5,362 nt of DNA from Opitutales bacterium (lineage in GTDB: Bacteria; Verrucomicrobiota; Verrucomicrobiia; Opitutales; Opitutaceae), in the NCBI GenBank assembly GCA_021772595.1, contig JAJFLS010000266.1, positions 1 to 5,362 on the forward strand. The letters are read 5' to 3'. The notes under the pieces are model-generated. The model had not been told where the DNA came from, searched no databases, and saw only the letters and a program-made list of their open reading frames with translations. Below, piece after piece: positions 1-5,201 of the stretch. Position numbers and translations under genes: made by a program. Within the stretch, counting starts at the first letter, position 1. Each line of letters begins with the position of its first letter.

Positions 1-153
1 AGCGCCCAGCGAAGCGATGGAACCGGTATGGCCGACAACAGCTGTATCCGCCAATCCCAGCATCGGGGTAGCCGAGTTGGCTAGCGCAATCGGCCACACT
101 CGACCTAGTATGTCCCGGTAGGAGGCGGCTTGAACTAGGGATGGCGACGGCAT
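1..153 (-). CDS. MATE family efflux transporter, DinF-like (N-terminal part, runs off the window)
   Basis: This is the first 51 codons of a multidrug and toxic compound extrusion (MATE) transporter, an inner-membrane antiporter that exports organic cations or metabolites in exchange for Na+ or H+. The ATG is at 153-151 and the frame stays open to base 1. Residues 12-26 (YRDILGRVWPIALAN) match the amphipathic lead-in and start of helix 1 in MATE proteins. Residues 30-44 (PMLGLADTAVVGHTG) carry the family's conserved D-T-x-x-V-G-x-x-G stretch, which is typical of the DinF branch. Only about a tenth of the usual 440-460 residues is present. No convincing Shine-Dalgarno sequence precedes the ATG. 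The gene lies 174 nt downstream of the sulfatase remnant on the same strand. Family assignment is firm for such a short piece; the substrate cannot be inferred. Confidence 0.85.
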   Translation of the reverse strand, partial: MPSPSLVQAASYRDILGRVWPIALANSATPMLGLADTAVVGHTGSIASLGA

Positions 154-173
154 GAGAGAGCTAACGGAAATCG

Positions 174-200
174 GCCACGAAGGACAAGAAGATCACGAAT
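174..200 (-). repeat. short TTCGTG-type repeat just upstream of the MATE gene
   Basis: Read on the minus strand, this stretch contains ttcgtg, cttcttg and cttcgtgg spaced 8-9 nt apart. It resembles the CTCCGTG array at 2960-2983 and looks like a degenerate member of the same intergenic repeat class. It lies 21 nt upstream of the MATE start codon, inside its probable 5' leader. The copy is short and imperfect, so chance similarity is possible. Confidence 0.4.
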
Positions 201-286
201 GCCGCCACCAAAACGGTATGCCCGCAGATTGTCCAGATGATCGAAGAAAGAAGACTGTCAGAAATTGAAATAGAGTTACTCCTATT

Positions 287-301
287 CGGCCCTGTCGGCC
301 G
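287..301 (-). terminator. GC-rich hairpin downstream of the sulfatase remnant (weak terminator candidate)
   Basis: The arms cggcc (287-291) and ggccg (297-301) pair perfectly around a 5-nt loop, 26 nt downstream of the sulfatase stop codon at 330-328. A run of T residues on the minus strand, which an intrinsic terminator would need, is absent; the following bases are A/G-rich. It may therefore be only a short hairpin or part of a repeat. Confidence 0.25.
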
Positions 302-327
302 GTGGCCTTGTGTCTCCGCTGCGCGGG

Positions 328-753
328 CTACTCCTTCTGCTTGTAATAGATCGTGGGCATCCCCTTGGATGGAATTACTATCTTGCTCTTTTCGACCAGG
401 CAACGCTCGGCCGAGTCATGCCACTGCTGGCTGAGTTCGGCGACTTCCCCAGGATGGGCTGAAGCAATGTTTTCGGTTTCCGTACGATCTTTTTGGATAT
501 CGTACAGCTCCCATTGTTTCGAGTAGCTGGTCCACACCAACTTCCACTGGCCATGGCGAACGCCACGGTTTCCTTCGTGCTCGAAGAATAGCGGCTTGGA
601 TGATATCGTCTCGCCCTCAATCAGCGGCAATAGGCTTTCCGCTTCTATTGGATACAGAGTCTCGCCCTTCCACTGCCCCGGATAACGAACGTCTGCCAGA
701 TCCAGAATCGTCGCCGCCCTCGGTCGCCGCGGACGGTATAGGGTAACAGGCAC
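328..753 (-). pseudogene. sulfatase, C-terminal remnant (5' truncated)
   Basis: This frame encodes the C-terminal third of an arylsulfatase-type sulfatase (alkaline-phosphatase superfamily), enzymes that hydrolyse sulfate esters, usually on polysaccharides, in the periplasm. Counting from the GTG at 753, homology-like sequence starts near residue 15: TILDLADVRYP is the usual segment after the last core strand, and residues 57-73 (FEHEGNRGVRHGQWKLV) are the typical W/F-E-H-E-G-N-R plus W-K-L-V segment. WELYDIQKD follows, characteristic of the C-terminal subdomain. The protein ends naturally at TAG 330-328. Family members are usually 450-550 aa; here about 127-141 aa remain. The C-x-P-S-R site that becomes formylglycine and the metal-binding aspartates are absent. 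In-frame TAG and TGA codons (759-754) lie directly upstream, and no other frame up to about 1010 resumes sulfatase sequence, so this is a deletion or rearrangement remnant rather than a simple frameshift. The GTG is unlikely to be a real start. Confidence 0.8.
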
Positions 754-1010
754 TCACTATAGCAAAAGAAGCCGTCGACATTTTGCCAGAATAAGTGCCG
801 GGCGCATGAATAATTGAAGGCAATGCGGCCGAGCGATCAAGCGCGACGGAGAGTTGGAAGCCCGGAAGCCGAATTGGGACGAACCACGCCTCGAGTCCTT
901 TGCCAGTCTAAAGCTTTTTTGCTGCGTTTTGAGGCACTTTTTAGAACTCCACAAAATTCTTATAGTGCTAAACAACCTTCTCCCGAAACACATACAGCCT
1001 AAAAATCTTC
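754..1010. other. unassigned stretch upstream of the sulfatase remnant
   Basis: These roughly 260 bases lie where the missing N-terminal part of the sulfatase would be expected, but no reading frame on either strand gives recognisable sulfatase or other protein sequence. A minus-strand frame from about 1014 to 757 is open, but it has no recognisable domain, no ribosome binding site, and a basic, low-information composition. The half nearer 1010 is AT-richer than the rest. It may be foreign or rearranged DNA that replaced the 5' part of the sulfatase gene, or decayed sequence. Confidence 0.4.
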
Positions 1011-1013
1011 TCA

Positions 1014-1125
1014 CCTTCGCGGCTTCGCGTGAGTTGGATTTTGGATTTTGGAGATTGGAAGATTGGAAGATGGGGAGAAGAGGAGAAGGGGAGCCGTGAC
1101 ATGGTGAAGAAGTGATTGGGGGCGG
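1014..1125. repeat. degenerate tandem array with 8-nt period
   Basis: From 1015 to 1094 the plus strand divides into ten consecutive 8-nt units, each similar to its neighbours: cttcgcgg then cttcgcgt at 1015-1030, two copies of ttggaaga at 1055-1070, and purine-rich units such as agaggaga at 1079-1086. The sequence drifts from a TTCGCG type to a TTTGGA type to a GGGGAGA type without losing the period. At 1094-1125 it merges into a ccgtgac/ggtgaagaagtgattg element, which is a partial copy of the hairpin unit at 2851-2903, 4875-4926 and 4993-5052. The array lies between the PhoD-like gene and the sulfatase remnant and is non-coding as far as can be seen. Confidence 0.75.
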
Positions 1126-1126
1126 A

Positions 1127-1165
1127 GGCTAACTAAATTAAGAAGTAAGAACGCAGAATGAAGAA
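1127..1165. repeat. 39-nt intergenic module, copy 1
   Basis: This block begins ggctaactaaattaagaag and matches 2904-2942 at 38 of 39 positions by eye; the single difference is A/T at 1158 versus 2935. In both places it directly follows the ggtga-rich end of the hairpin-type element, and a TTCGCG module follows some tens of bases later. The conserved order shows that a composite unit was duplicated, not just single words. No function is recognised. Confidence 0.85.
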
Positions 1166-1181
1166 TGTGGGACTGATTCTC

Positions 1182-1217
1182 TTCCTTCGCGGCTTTGCGG
1201 CTTCGCGTGAGTCGGTT
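1182..1217. repeat. 36-nt TTCGCG module, copy 1
   Basis: These 36 bases are identical to 3001-3036. The core is three 8-nt units (ccttcgcg, gctttgcg, gcttcgcg) followed by tgagtcggtt. A related, shorter copy at 1014-1033 has two units instead of three, so copies differ by exactly one 8-mer. Imperfect 8-nt periodicity continues to about 1237 (tcttggcg, tttgggcg). The module lies 76 nt downstream of the PhoD-like stop codon. Confidence 0.85.
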
Positions 1218-1292
1218 CTTGGCGTTTGGGCGCTAGGCCCCAAGGGAATGTTTCTTTCTCTCCTGATTTTGATCGGACAAATTCAATCTGGT

Positions 1293-2792
1293 TTATTTGG
1301 GGGCTACTTGAATGTTCTCGTTGAGCAGATCGCCCATTACTCCGTGATGCCGCAGAAAGGCAGTCGGCGTTCCGCTGATCCGATCGATGGTTACCGACAG
1401 GAAGCCTCCTTTCTCATGACCATAGTATAGGTGCTTGGAACGATCCGGATTCTGCAAGGCAGTCGCGTGCTCGTCCGCGGCGGCGCCGCAGCCGTATTCC
1501 AGAATTCCGGATTCCGTGTGTTTTGAAATGTACTGCCAGTGCCTGTCGCCACAAATAACATACATGTTGTTCTGCTGACCAATAAATTCGCGCAGCAGAT
1601 CGCCTTCGGATTTCCATCCCGGGTCCACGTGATTATCGCTCTTCTCCGCTTTCCACAGGTGGTCTGGCCCAACTAGCGGTGTGGGGCTTATCAGGAATTT
1701 GAAGGTGGCGTCAGAGGCCTGGACGGTTTGCGTGAACCAGTTCAACTGCTCTTTACCCCACATGGTCTTGTCGGGACCGTCCGGGTAGAAATTCGGGGAG
1801 CGGAAGTCTCTGACCTCGACCATCCAAATCTGAAGGTCTTTCCCCCAGCGAAACGTCCGATAGTGCCGCTTGTCGCTCATCGGAACCTGTTCATCATACA
1901 CGATTCGGCCGTGCTCGTAAGTGAAGGGACCCATTCGCGAAGCCATTGCAGGCCAGCAGTCGTTGTCCCAAGAGTCGTGATCGTCCTTCAGGAAATAGGA
2001 GGGAACGTATTGCAAGAAAGTTCGCGTGTAAGAGAGCCCGTAGGTCCGGTTCCAGAAATAGCGAGCCAGATCGATATGCGTCGCGAAAGGCTGGTGGTGG
2101 TCGTAGTAGACATTGTCTCCGGCGTGAACGAAAAACGTAGGATTTACCTTTAGCATGGAATTGAAGATCTGGTAGCCCTTTTCGTCTGCATCTCGAGTAT
2201 TGAATTTGGTGCAGGTGGTGACAGTGAAGGTCACTTTTTGAGACTTTTCCTTTTTGGCCGCAGTCGTGAACGAGCCCTTTAGAGTGGATGTTGTGGGAGC
2301 GGAGCGGCTTTTTCGAGCCTCCACTACGATGTTGTATCCGGTTTCTGGATTTAGATGCTCCAGAAAAAATCGCTTGGTGAAGTCCCGGTCTGGATCGACC
2401 GGCTGCCAATCGGTGGTCGACTTTGCAGCTTCCTTCCCGGTTTGGAAATAGGCCAGCCGGACCTCCCCCGAGCTCCCCGGAACGGCTCCTACAGCATCCT
2501 CGAGGGTGGCTCCTTCAGGAAGCTGGTTTCCGAAGCGGCCTTCGGGTCCCAATGCACGTTTGTCCATCTTTTGGAACTTGTTGACTTCGCTTCTGCTTTC
2601 GAGGGTGAAGCCGACTCCGGGAAAAACCGGTTCCGGCGATTGGGTCAAACGTGTCCAGACGATGGCGCTATCGTGTGAGACTTCGCCGATTTTGATGCCG
2701 TTGCCGAAGAAAACCGTTTCCTTGGCCCCGTGGCAACCAAGGCAGCAAACGATCAACGACGTCCAAGCAAAGCGATATATCCAATTCTTCAT
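1293..2792 (-). CDS. PhoD-like alkaline phosphatase/phosphodiesterase, probable lipoprotein
   Basis: The 499-aa product belongs to the PhoD-like metallophosphatases, exported enzymes that hydrolyse phosphomono- and phosphodiesters, generally with Fe/Ca or other divalent metals. Residues 1-20 form a signal peptide: positive start (K2, R7), hydrophobic stretch, then CCLGC, so lipidation at C20 is likely although the lipobox is not canonical. Residues about 26-178 resemble the PhoD N-terminal beta domain (GIKIGEVSHDSAIVWTRLT). The catalytic domain starts near 187 with VTTCTKFN and shows HAGDNVYYD (223-231), KDDHDSWDND (269-278), the VRDFR segment (327-331), and GDRHWQ (415-420), which supplies late metal-binding histidine and aspartate. 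Length and motif order fit a complete enzyme. The ATG at 2792-2790 is preferred over an in-frame TTG at 2828 because the signal peptide then starts at residue 1; no clear Shine-Dalgarno sequence is visible. It lies 329 nt downstream of the other phosphoesterase gene. Phosphate scavenging is inferred; the true substrate is open. Confidence 0.9.
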   Translation of the reverse strand: MKNWIYRFAWTSLIVCCLGCHGAKETVFFGNGIKIGEVSHDSAIVWTRLTQSPEPVFPGVGFTLESRSEVNKFQKMDKRALGPEGRFGNQLPEGATLEDAVGAVPGSSGEVRLAYFQTGKEAAKSTTDWQPVDPDRDFTKRFFLEHLNPETGYNIVVEARKSRSAPTTSTLKGSFTTAAKKEKSQKVTFTVTTCTKFNTRDADEKGYQIFNSMLKVNPTFFVHAGDNVYYDHHQPFATHIDLARYFWNRTYGLSYTRTFLQYVPSYFLKDDHDSWDNDCWPAMASRMGPFTYEHGRIVYDEQVPMSDKRHYRTFRWGKDLQIWMVEVRDFRSPNFYPDGPDKTMWGKEQLNWFTQTVQASDATFKFLISPTPLVGPDHLWKAEKSDNHVDPGWKSEGDLLREFIGQQNNMYVICGDRHWQYISKHTESGILEYGCGAAADEHATALQNPDRSKHLYYGHEKGGFLSVTIDRISGTPTAFLRHHGVMGDLLNENIQVAPK

Positions 2793-2850
2793 TGGGATTA
2801 GCAAAGCGTATAGTGTCGCCGTCGCCAAAATGCAAGTGATCGTGACAGGT

Positions 2851-2903
2851 CCGGCTTCTCTTCGATACGCCGTGACAGGGTGAGGAGGTGACTGGGGGAC
2901 GGG
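2851..2903. repeat. hairpin-type intergenic unit, copy B
   Basis: This unit starts ccggcttctc, contains gatacgccgtgac and ends in ggtgaggaggtgactggg. It aligns with 4875-4926 and 4993-5052. The arms cggc (2852-2855) and gccg (2869-2872) can pair, as the longer ccggc/gccgg arms do in the other copies. A short direct repeat, cgtgacagg, occurs at 2841-2849 and 2871-2879 and brackets the hairpin. The unit lies 59 nt upstream of the PhoD-like start codon, so it is probably in its leader or promoter region. Confidence 0.7.
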
Positions 2904-2942
2904 GGCTAACTAAATTAAGAAGTAAGAACGCAGATTGAAGAA
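2904..2942. repeat. 39-nt intergenic module, copy 2
   Basis: This is the second copy of the module at 1127-1165, with one mismatch. It abuts the hairpin-type unit ending at 2903, as copy 1 nearly abuts its own partial unit. After it the two regions diverge for about 17-58 bases before the shared 36-nt module appears in both. Confidence 0.85.
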
Positions 2943-2958
2943 GTTCGAAAAGGGTTTT

Positions 2959-2990
2959 TCTCCGTGCCTCCGTGAACTCCGTGGTTGAAG
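2959..2990. repeat. CTCCGTG tandem repeat
   Basis: Three copies of ctccgtg begin at 2960, 2968 and 2977, with spacings of 8 and 9 nt, followed by gttgaag. Short words of this CTCCGTG/TTCGTG type, repeated two or three times, recur between genes in many environmental bacterial genomes (general recollection, not checked here). It is present only in this gap; the gap at 1011-1292 lacks it between the 39-nt and 36-nt modules, so it looks like an insertion into, or loss from, a shared composite. Confidence 0.65.
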
Positions 2991-3000
2991 ATCGCTTGTT

Positions 3001-3036
3001 TTCCTTCGCGGCTTTGCGGCTTCGCGTGAGTCGGTT
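3001..3036. repeat. 36-nt TTCGCG module, copy 2
   Basis: This block is identical over 36 bases to 1182-1217. The similarity continues weakly for about ten more bases (ttggagtt here, ttggcgtt there). It lies 85 nt downstream of the stop codon of the calcineurin-like phosphoesterase gene and upstream of the PhoD-like gene. Confidence 0.85.
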
Positions 3037-3070
3037 TTTGGAGTTAGGATCTCGGATTTTCGGAGGGCCA

Positions 3071-3112
3071 TTCGTCCCTGACCCCATTTATGCTGGCCCG
3101 AGTTGCGGTCAG
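3071..3112. other. GTCCCTGACCCCATTT-type element with weak hairpin after the phosphoesterase stop
   Basis: Just downstream of the stop codon of the phosphoesterase gene, the plus strand reads gtccctgaccccattta, and ctgacc (3078-3083) can pair with ggtcag (3107-3112) around a long loop. Words of the form CTGACCCCATTT are, from general recollection, recurrent intergenic sequences in bacteria and often lie near REP-associated tyrosine transposase genes; no such gene is in the window. No T-run follows on the minus strand, so an intrinsic terminator is not well supported. Confidence 0.3.
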
Positions 3113-3121
3113 CGGCTGGGA

Positions 3122-4810
3122 TTAATTCGTAATTTCGAACGTAAGTACCCCGCGTTGCTGCTGACCGAATTCATCTTTCGATTCCACAATGATACGATGG
3201 ATTCCCGCTTCTAGTTTTGCGGATAGCTCGTATTCCCAAATATGGGACGAAAGGGTAGGAGCGGCAAATTTGCCGTATTCTTCCGGATGTTGAGCGGAAG
3301 CGTTTACTGCGGATGGGTCGGTTCGAATGACGTAACGCATGGGCCGTGGCTTTCCACCGTCCAGCGATAGGCTTAACTGGTCTCGCGGACCGCCGTCGAA
3401 CAAGTTGACGACCACTTTGGTTCCCGTCTGCAGATGGCCGCGGTTGATATCTTCGGGAGCTGCCTTTTCGAGTTCCGGATCCAGGACGATGCGTAGCCGA
3501 TGCGTCGCGTCTCGTCCAAAGGGAAACGGAATGAATTCGGGGATCAGGGTTTTGTCGTCGAATTTCAAGAGGTAAAATCCGTTCGGGTTCCCATCTTCCA
3601 TCATGGCGTCGGCGACACCCCGGAGATCTCTGGGCCCGTATTCCCAGCCCGCGCCGCGAACCTCGGCCAGAGTATGGGCGATCCACGGCTGTCCGCGCCA
3701 ACCATGGCTGTGGCCGACTTCTACTTTCCAGCTGTTGCTGGAATCGTGACCGGCCAGGCCGTAGATGTTTTTGAACGGTCTAAGGAGCTCCAGCAGCTGG
3801 TCGAAGTTTTCGGTGTCGGGTCCGGTGGTCGTTGTTTGGCCATCGCTGGCTTCGGCGACCAGCGGTATGTGAGTGGCCACTACGACAAGCCGGTCTTTGG
3901 GCACTTGGGCCAGGTCTTGCTCCAACCAGCGAATCTGGTCATCGGACAGGTAGCCACGATAGTGTTTTTGATCGCTCTTCTCCCGAACGGCCGCGCCGCG
4001 GTATTCCACATTGTTCAACGCTACTACATGAACATTGCCGTAGTTGAAGGAATAATACAGGGGCCCGTAGTGTCGCTTGTAGGTTTCGTTGGCCAGATGG
4101 GCATTCGGGGATTCGAAATTGATGTCGTGGTTGCCCGGCAAGTTCCAATTGGGAGCCTCTATGAGAGCCATCATCTCCTTGTGGCGATCATAGAGATCCA
4201 GGTTGTCGAACACCACGTCCCCCACGGTCAGCGTGAATTTCGCTCCATGAGGATTGCCTAGCAGCGTATTCACCAAATCCTCACGCAGCATGTCCTGGTC
4301 GATTTCGGTTTTCGCCTGGGTGTCGGCAAACCCATAAGCCGAAAACCGGGTTTCCCGAGCGGTTAGCTGGTAGAGAGGAAAATCAATCTGAGCGGGCAAA
4401 GGACCGGTAGGCTCGATGACCGGGTAGAGCCATTCCACGTTTGCGTCGCCGACGACGGTGGGGCTGCCTTCCGGGTAGTGGGTATAGGAAAACTGCGGCA
4501 GATGGTTTTCGTCGACCGGGACGACATACCCGGACGGTTGTGAAACAAATAGGATCTGCCCCGGGGCTAGGGCGGTTGTGTAAAATCCGTCCGCGTCCGT
4601 GAGCGCGACATCGCAGCCATTGCTCACGCTTACGTTCGCCAGTCCGGGCTCATCGCTATCTCGCTCCCCGTTTTGATTGAGATCATTGAATACAAATCCC
4701 GTAATCGCCTCGGATTCCTCGGCCAGCTCGTCGCACTGGGCGTGAGTGTTTGTCGAGCACAGAGGAGTTCCAAGGAGACCCAGGAGGAGGATTCGACTAT
4801 TCAGTTTCAC
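3122..4810 (-). CDS. exported calcineurin-like metallophosphoesterase with MetallophosN/SdrD_B-like N-terminal domain
   Basis: This complete 562-aa product is a secreted or periplasmic phosphoesterase. Residues 1-25 are a Sec signal peptide (K2, R6, then ILLLGLLGTPL, with cleavage likely after THA at 22-24). Residues 36-150 form a beta-rich domain like MetallophosN/SdrD_B, with a probable calcium loop DLNQNGERDSDEPG (43-56) and DADGFY (72-77). The calcineurin-like core runs from about 156 to 415: FADTQ (161-165), GDVVFDN (197-203), GNHD (226-229), ATHIPLV (312-318) and a late histidine-rich part, GHDSSN (354-359) then GHSHGW (366-371). The usual tight G-H-x-H signature is therefore spread over two segments. 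Residues about 430-562 resemble the MetallophosC beta domain. The start is GTG at 4810-4808: no upstream in-frame start exists, the next Met is residue 174, and the signal peptide begins right at it. A run of eight C precedes it (coding strand, 4821-4814) and there is no clear Shine-Dalgarno sequence. The substrate is unknown. Confidence 0.9.
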   Translation of the reverse strand: MKLNSRILLLGLLGTPLCSTNTHAQCDELAEESEAITGFVFNDLNQNGERDSDEPGLANVSVSNGCDVALTDADGFYTTALAPGQILFVSQPSGYVVPVDENHLPQFSYTHYPEGSPTVVGDANVEWLYPVIEPTGPLPAQIDFPLYQLTARETRFSAYGFADTQAKTEIDQDMLREDLVNTLLGNPHGAKFTLTVGDVVFDNLDLYDRHKEMMALIEAPNWNLPGNHDINFESPNAHLANETYKRHYGPLYYSFNYGNVHVVALNNVEYRGAAVREKSDQKHYRGYLSDDQIRWLEQDLAQVPKDRLVVVATHIPLVAEASDGQTTTTGPDTENFDQLLELLRPFKNIYGLAGHDSSNSWKVEVGHSHGWRGQPWIAHTLAEVRGAGWEYGPRDLRGVADAMMEDGNPNGFYLLKFDDKTLIPEFIPFPFGRDATHRLRIVLDPELEKAAPEDINRGHLQTGTKVVVNLFDGGPRDQLSLSLDGGKPRPMRYVIRTDPSAVNASAQHPEEYGKFAAPTLSSHIWEYELSAKLEAGIHRIIVESKDEFGQQQRGVLTFEITN

Positions 4811-4820
4811 AGCGGGGGGG

Positions 4821-4870
4821 GTGAAAATTTGAAAATTTGAAAATATGAAGATTGGAAGATGGAGAGAAGG
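4821..4870. repeat. 8-nt tandem array in the leader of the phosphoesterase gene
   Basis: Six consecutive 8-mers run from 4821 to 4868 on the plus strand and share the form NNGAARAT or a variant: gtgaaaat, two exact ttgaaaat, atgaagat, tggaagat and ggagagaa. The last units resemble the array at 1055-1092, so the same drift from A/T-rich to purine-rich G units is seen. The array ends 10 bases upstream of the GTG start of the phosphoesterase gene, with the C-run between them, so it very likely lies in that gene's promoter or 5' leader. Confidence 0.75.
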
Positions 4871-4874
4871 GGAT

Positions 4875-4926
4875 CCGGCTTCTCGCTGATACGCCGGGAC
4901 GTGGTGAAGAGGTGATTGGGTGCGGA
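4875..4926. repeat. hairpin-type intergenic unit, copy C1
   Basis: This unit begins ccggcttctcgctgatac and continues gccgggac, then ggtgaagaggtgattggg. Arms ccggc (4875-4879) and gccgg (4893-4897) pair perfectly around 13 bases. It aligns well with copies at 2851-2903 and 4993-5052. The size and the palindrome with a conserved tail recall REP-like elements, but no known family is recognised. Confidence 0.7.
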
Positions 4927-4972
4927 GGGGGGTTGAAGATTTGAAGATGGAGAGAAGAGGTAGGATGGCGAA
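4927..4972. repeat. 8-nt tandem array between the two hairpin units
   Basis: After a G-run this stretch has two exact ttgaagat units (4933-4948), then ggagagaa (4949-4956) and weaker units up to about 4972. The order ttgaagat to ggagagaa repeats the order atgaagat, tggaagat, ggagagaa at 4845-4868. This suggests that array plus hairpin unit was duplicated as one block of roughly 90-120 bases. Confidence 0.65.
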
Positions 4973-4986
4973 GCAATTGTGATGGA

Positions 4987-5052
4987 GCGTATCCGGCTAC
5001 TCTCGCTCGCGAGATACGCCGGGACAAGGTGAAGAGGTGGTTGGGGGACGGG
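4987..5052. repeat. hairpin-type intergenic unit, copy C2, with the strongest palindrome
   Basis: Here the outer arms ccggc (4993-4997) and gccgg (5018-5022) are joined by an inner stem tctcg (5001-5005) and cgaga (5010-5014) around the loop ctcg. An alternative 7-bp pairing exists between gcgtatc (4987-4993) and gatacgc (5013-5019). The tail ggtgaagaggtggttggg matches the other copies. This unit is about 8 bases longer inside the palindrome than copy C1, again one 8-mer step. Confidence 0.7.
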
Positions 5053-5201
5053 AGAGAATGGTGAAGTTTGAAAAGTGAATTATGAAATAAGGAGAATGGT
5101 ATCCGAATCAATTGGACAATCCCTGCCAGGCTATATCGATGCGGTGCTTGAGTTTTTGGTGGTTGGCGAAAGCCGGGCATGTCTTTAACAGAGTTAACGG
5201 C
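5053..5201. other. gap between the repeat units and the winged-helix gene
   Basis: This stretch downstream of the winged-helix gene shows no gene, no convincing terminator and no clear promoter. Its first part (to about 5100) is A/G-rich and may be a worn continuation of the 8-nt arrays. A weak AT stem, ttaac/gttaa at 5185-5197, lies just after the stop codon but is too short to count as a terminator. Confidence 0.4.

Noticed and set aside
161..403. Minus-strand open frame of 80 codons ending in a hydrophobic segment (IIWTICGHTVLVAAFVIFL)
   Set aside because: A single membrane helix is possible, but the first part overlaps the sulfatase remnant in another frame and the end runs through a TTCGTG-type repeat. 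There is no ribosome binding site or family signal. I keep this as unlikely rather than impossible.
1014..1217. CRISPR array
   Set aside because: The repeats have an 8-nt period and no unique spacers of 25-40 nt between constant repeats, and no cas gene is present.
1218..1244. Hairpin after the PhoD-like gene (cttgg/ccaag, or gggc/gccc) as a terminator
   Set aside because: The stems are only 4-5 bp with no T-run on the minus strand, and the sequence is part of a repeat tail.
1158..1430. Plus-strand open frame of 90 codons
   Set aside because: It begins in a repeat module and runs antisense into the 3' end of the PhoD-like gene; the hydrophobic stretch is a chance translation.
2668..3087. 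Minus-strand open frame of 139 codons spanning the repeat-rich gap and the start of the PhoD-like gene
   Set aside because: Most of it translates the CTCCGTG and TTCGCG repeats, and it overlaps the PhoD-like signal peptide in a different frame.
3500..4261. Plus-strand open frame of 253 codons opposite the phosphoesterase gene
   Set aside because: It lies wholly antisense to a gene with clear catalytic motifs, and its translation has no recognisable domain. Long antisense frames are expected from codon bias.
4797..5180. Minus-strand open frame of 127 codons through the repeats upstream of the phosphoesterase gene
   Set aside because: Its translation is that of the repeat arrays (rich in S, P, H, F and R) and has no domain. 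It overlaps the real start in another frame, so it is a by-product of the repeats.
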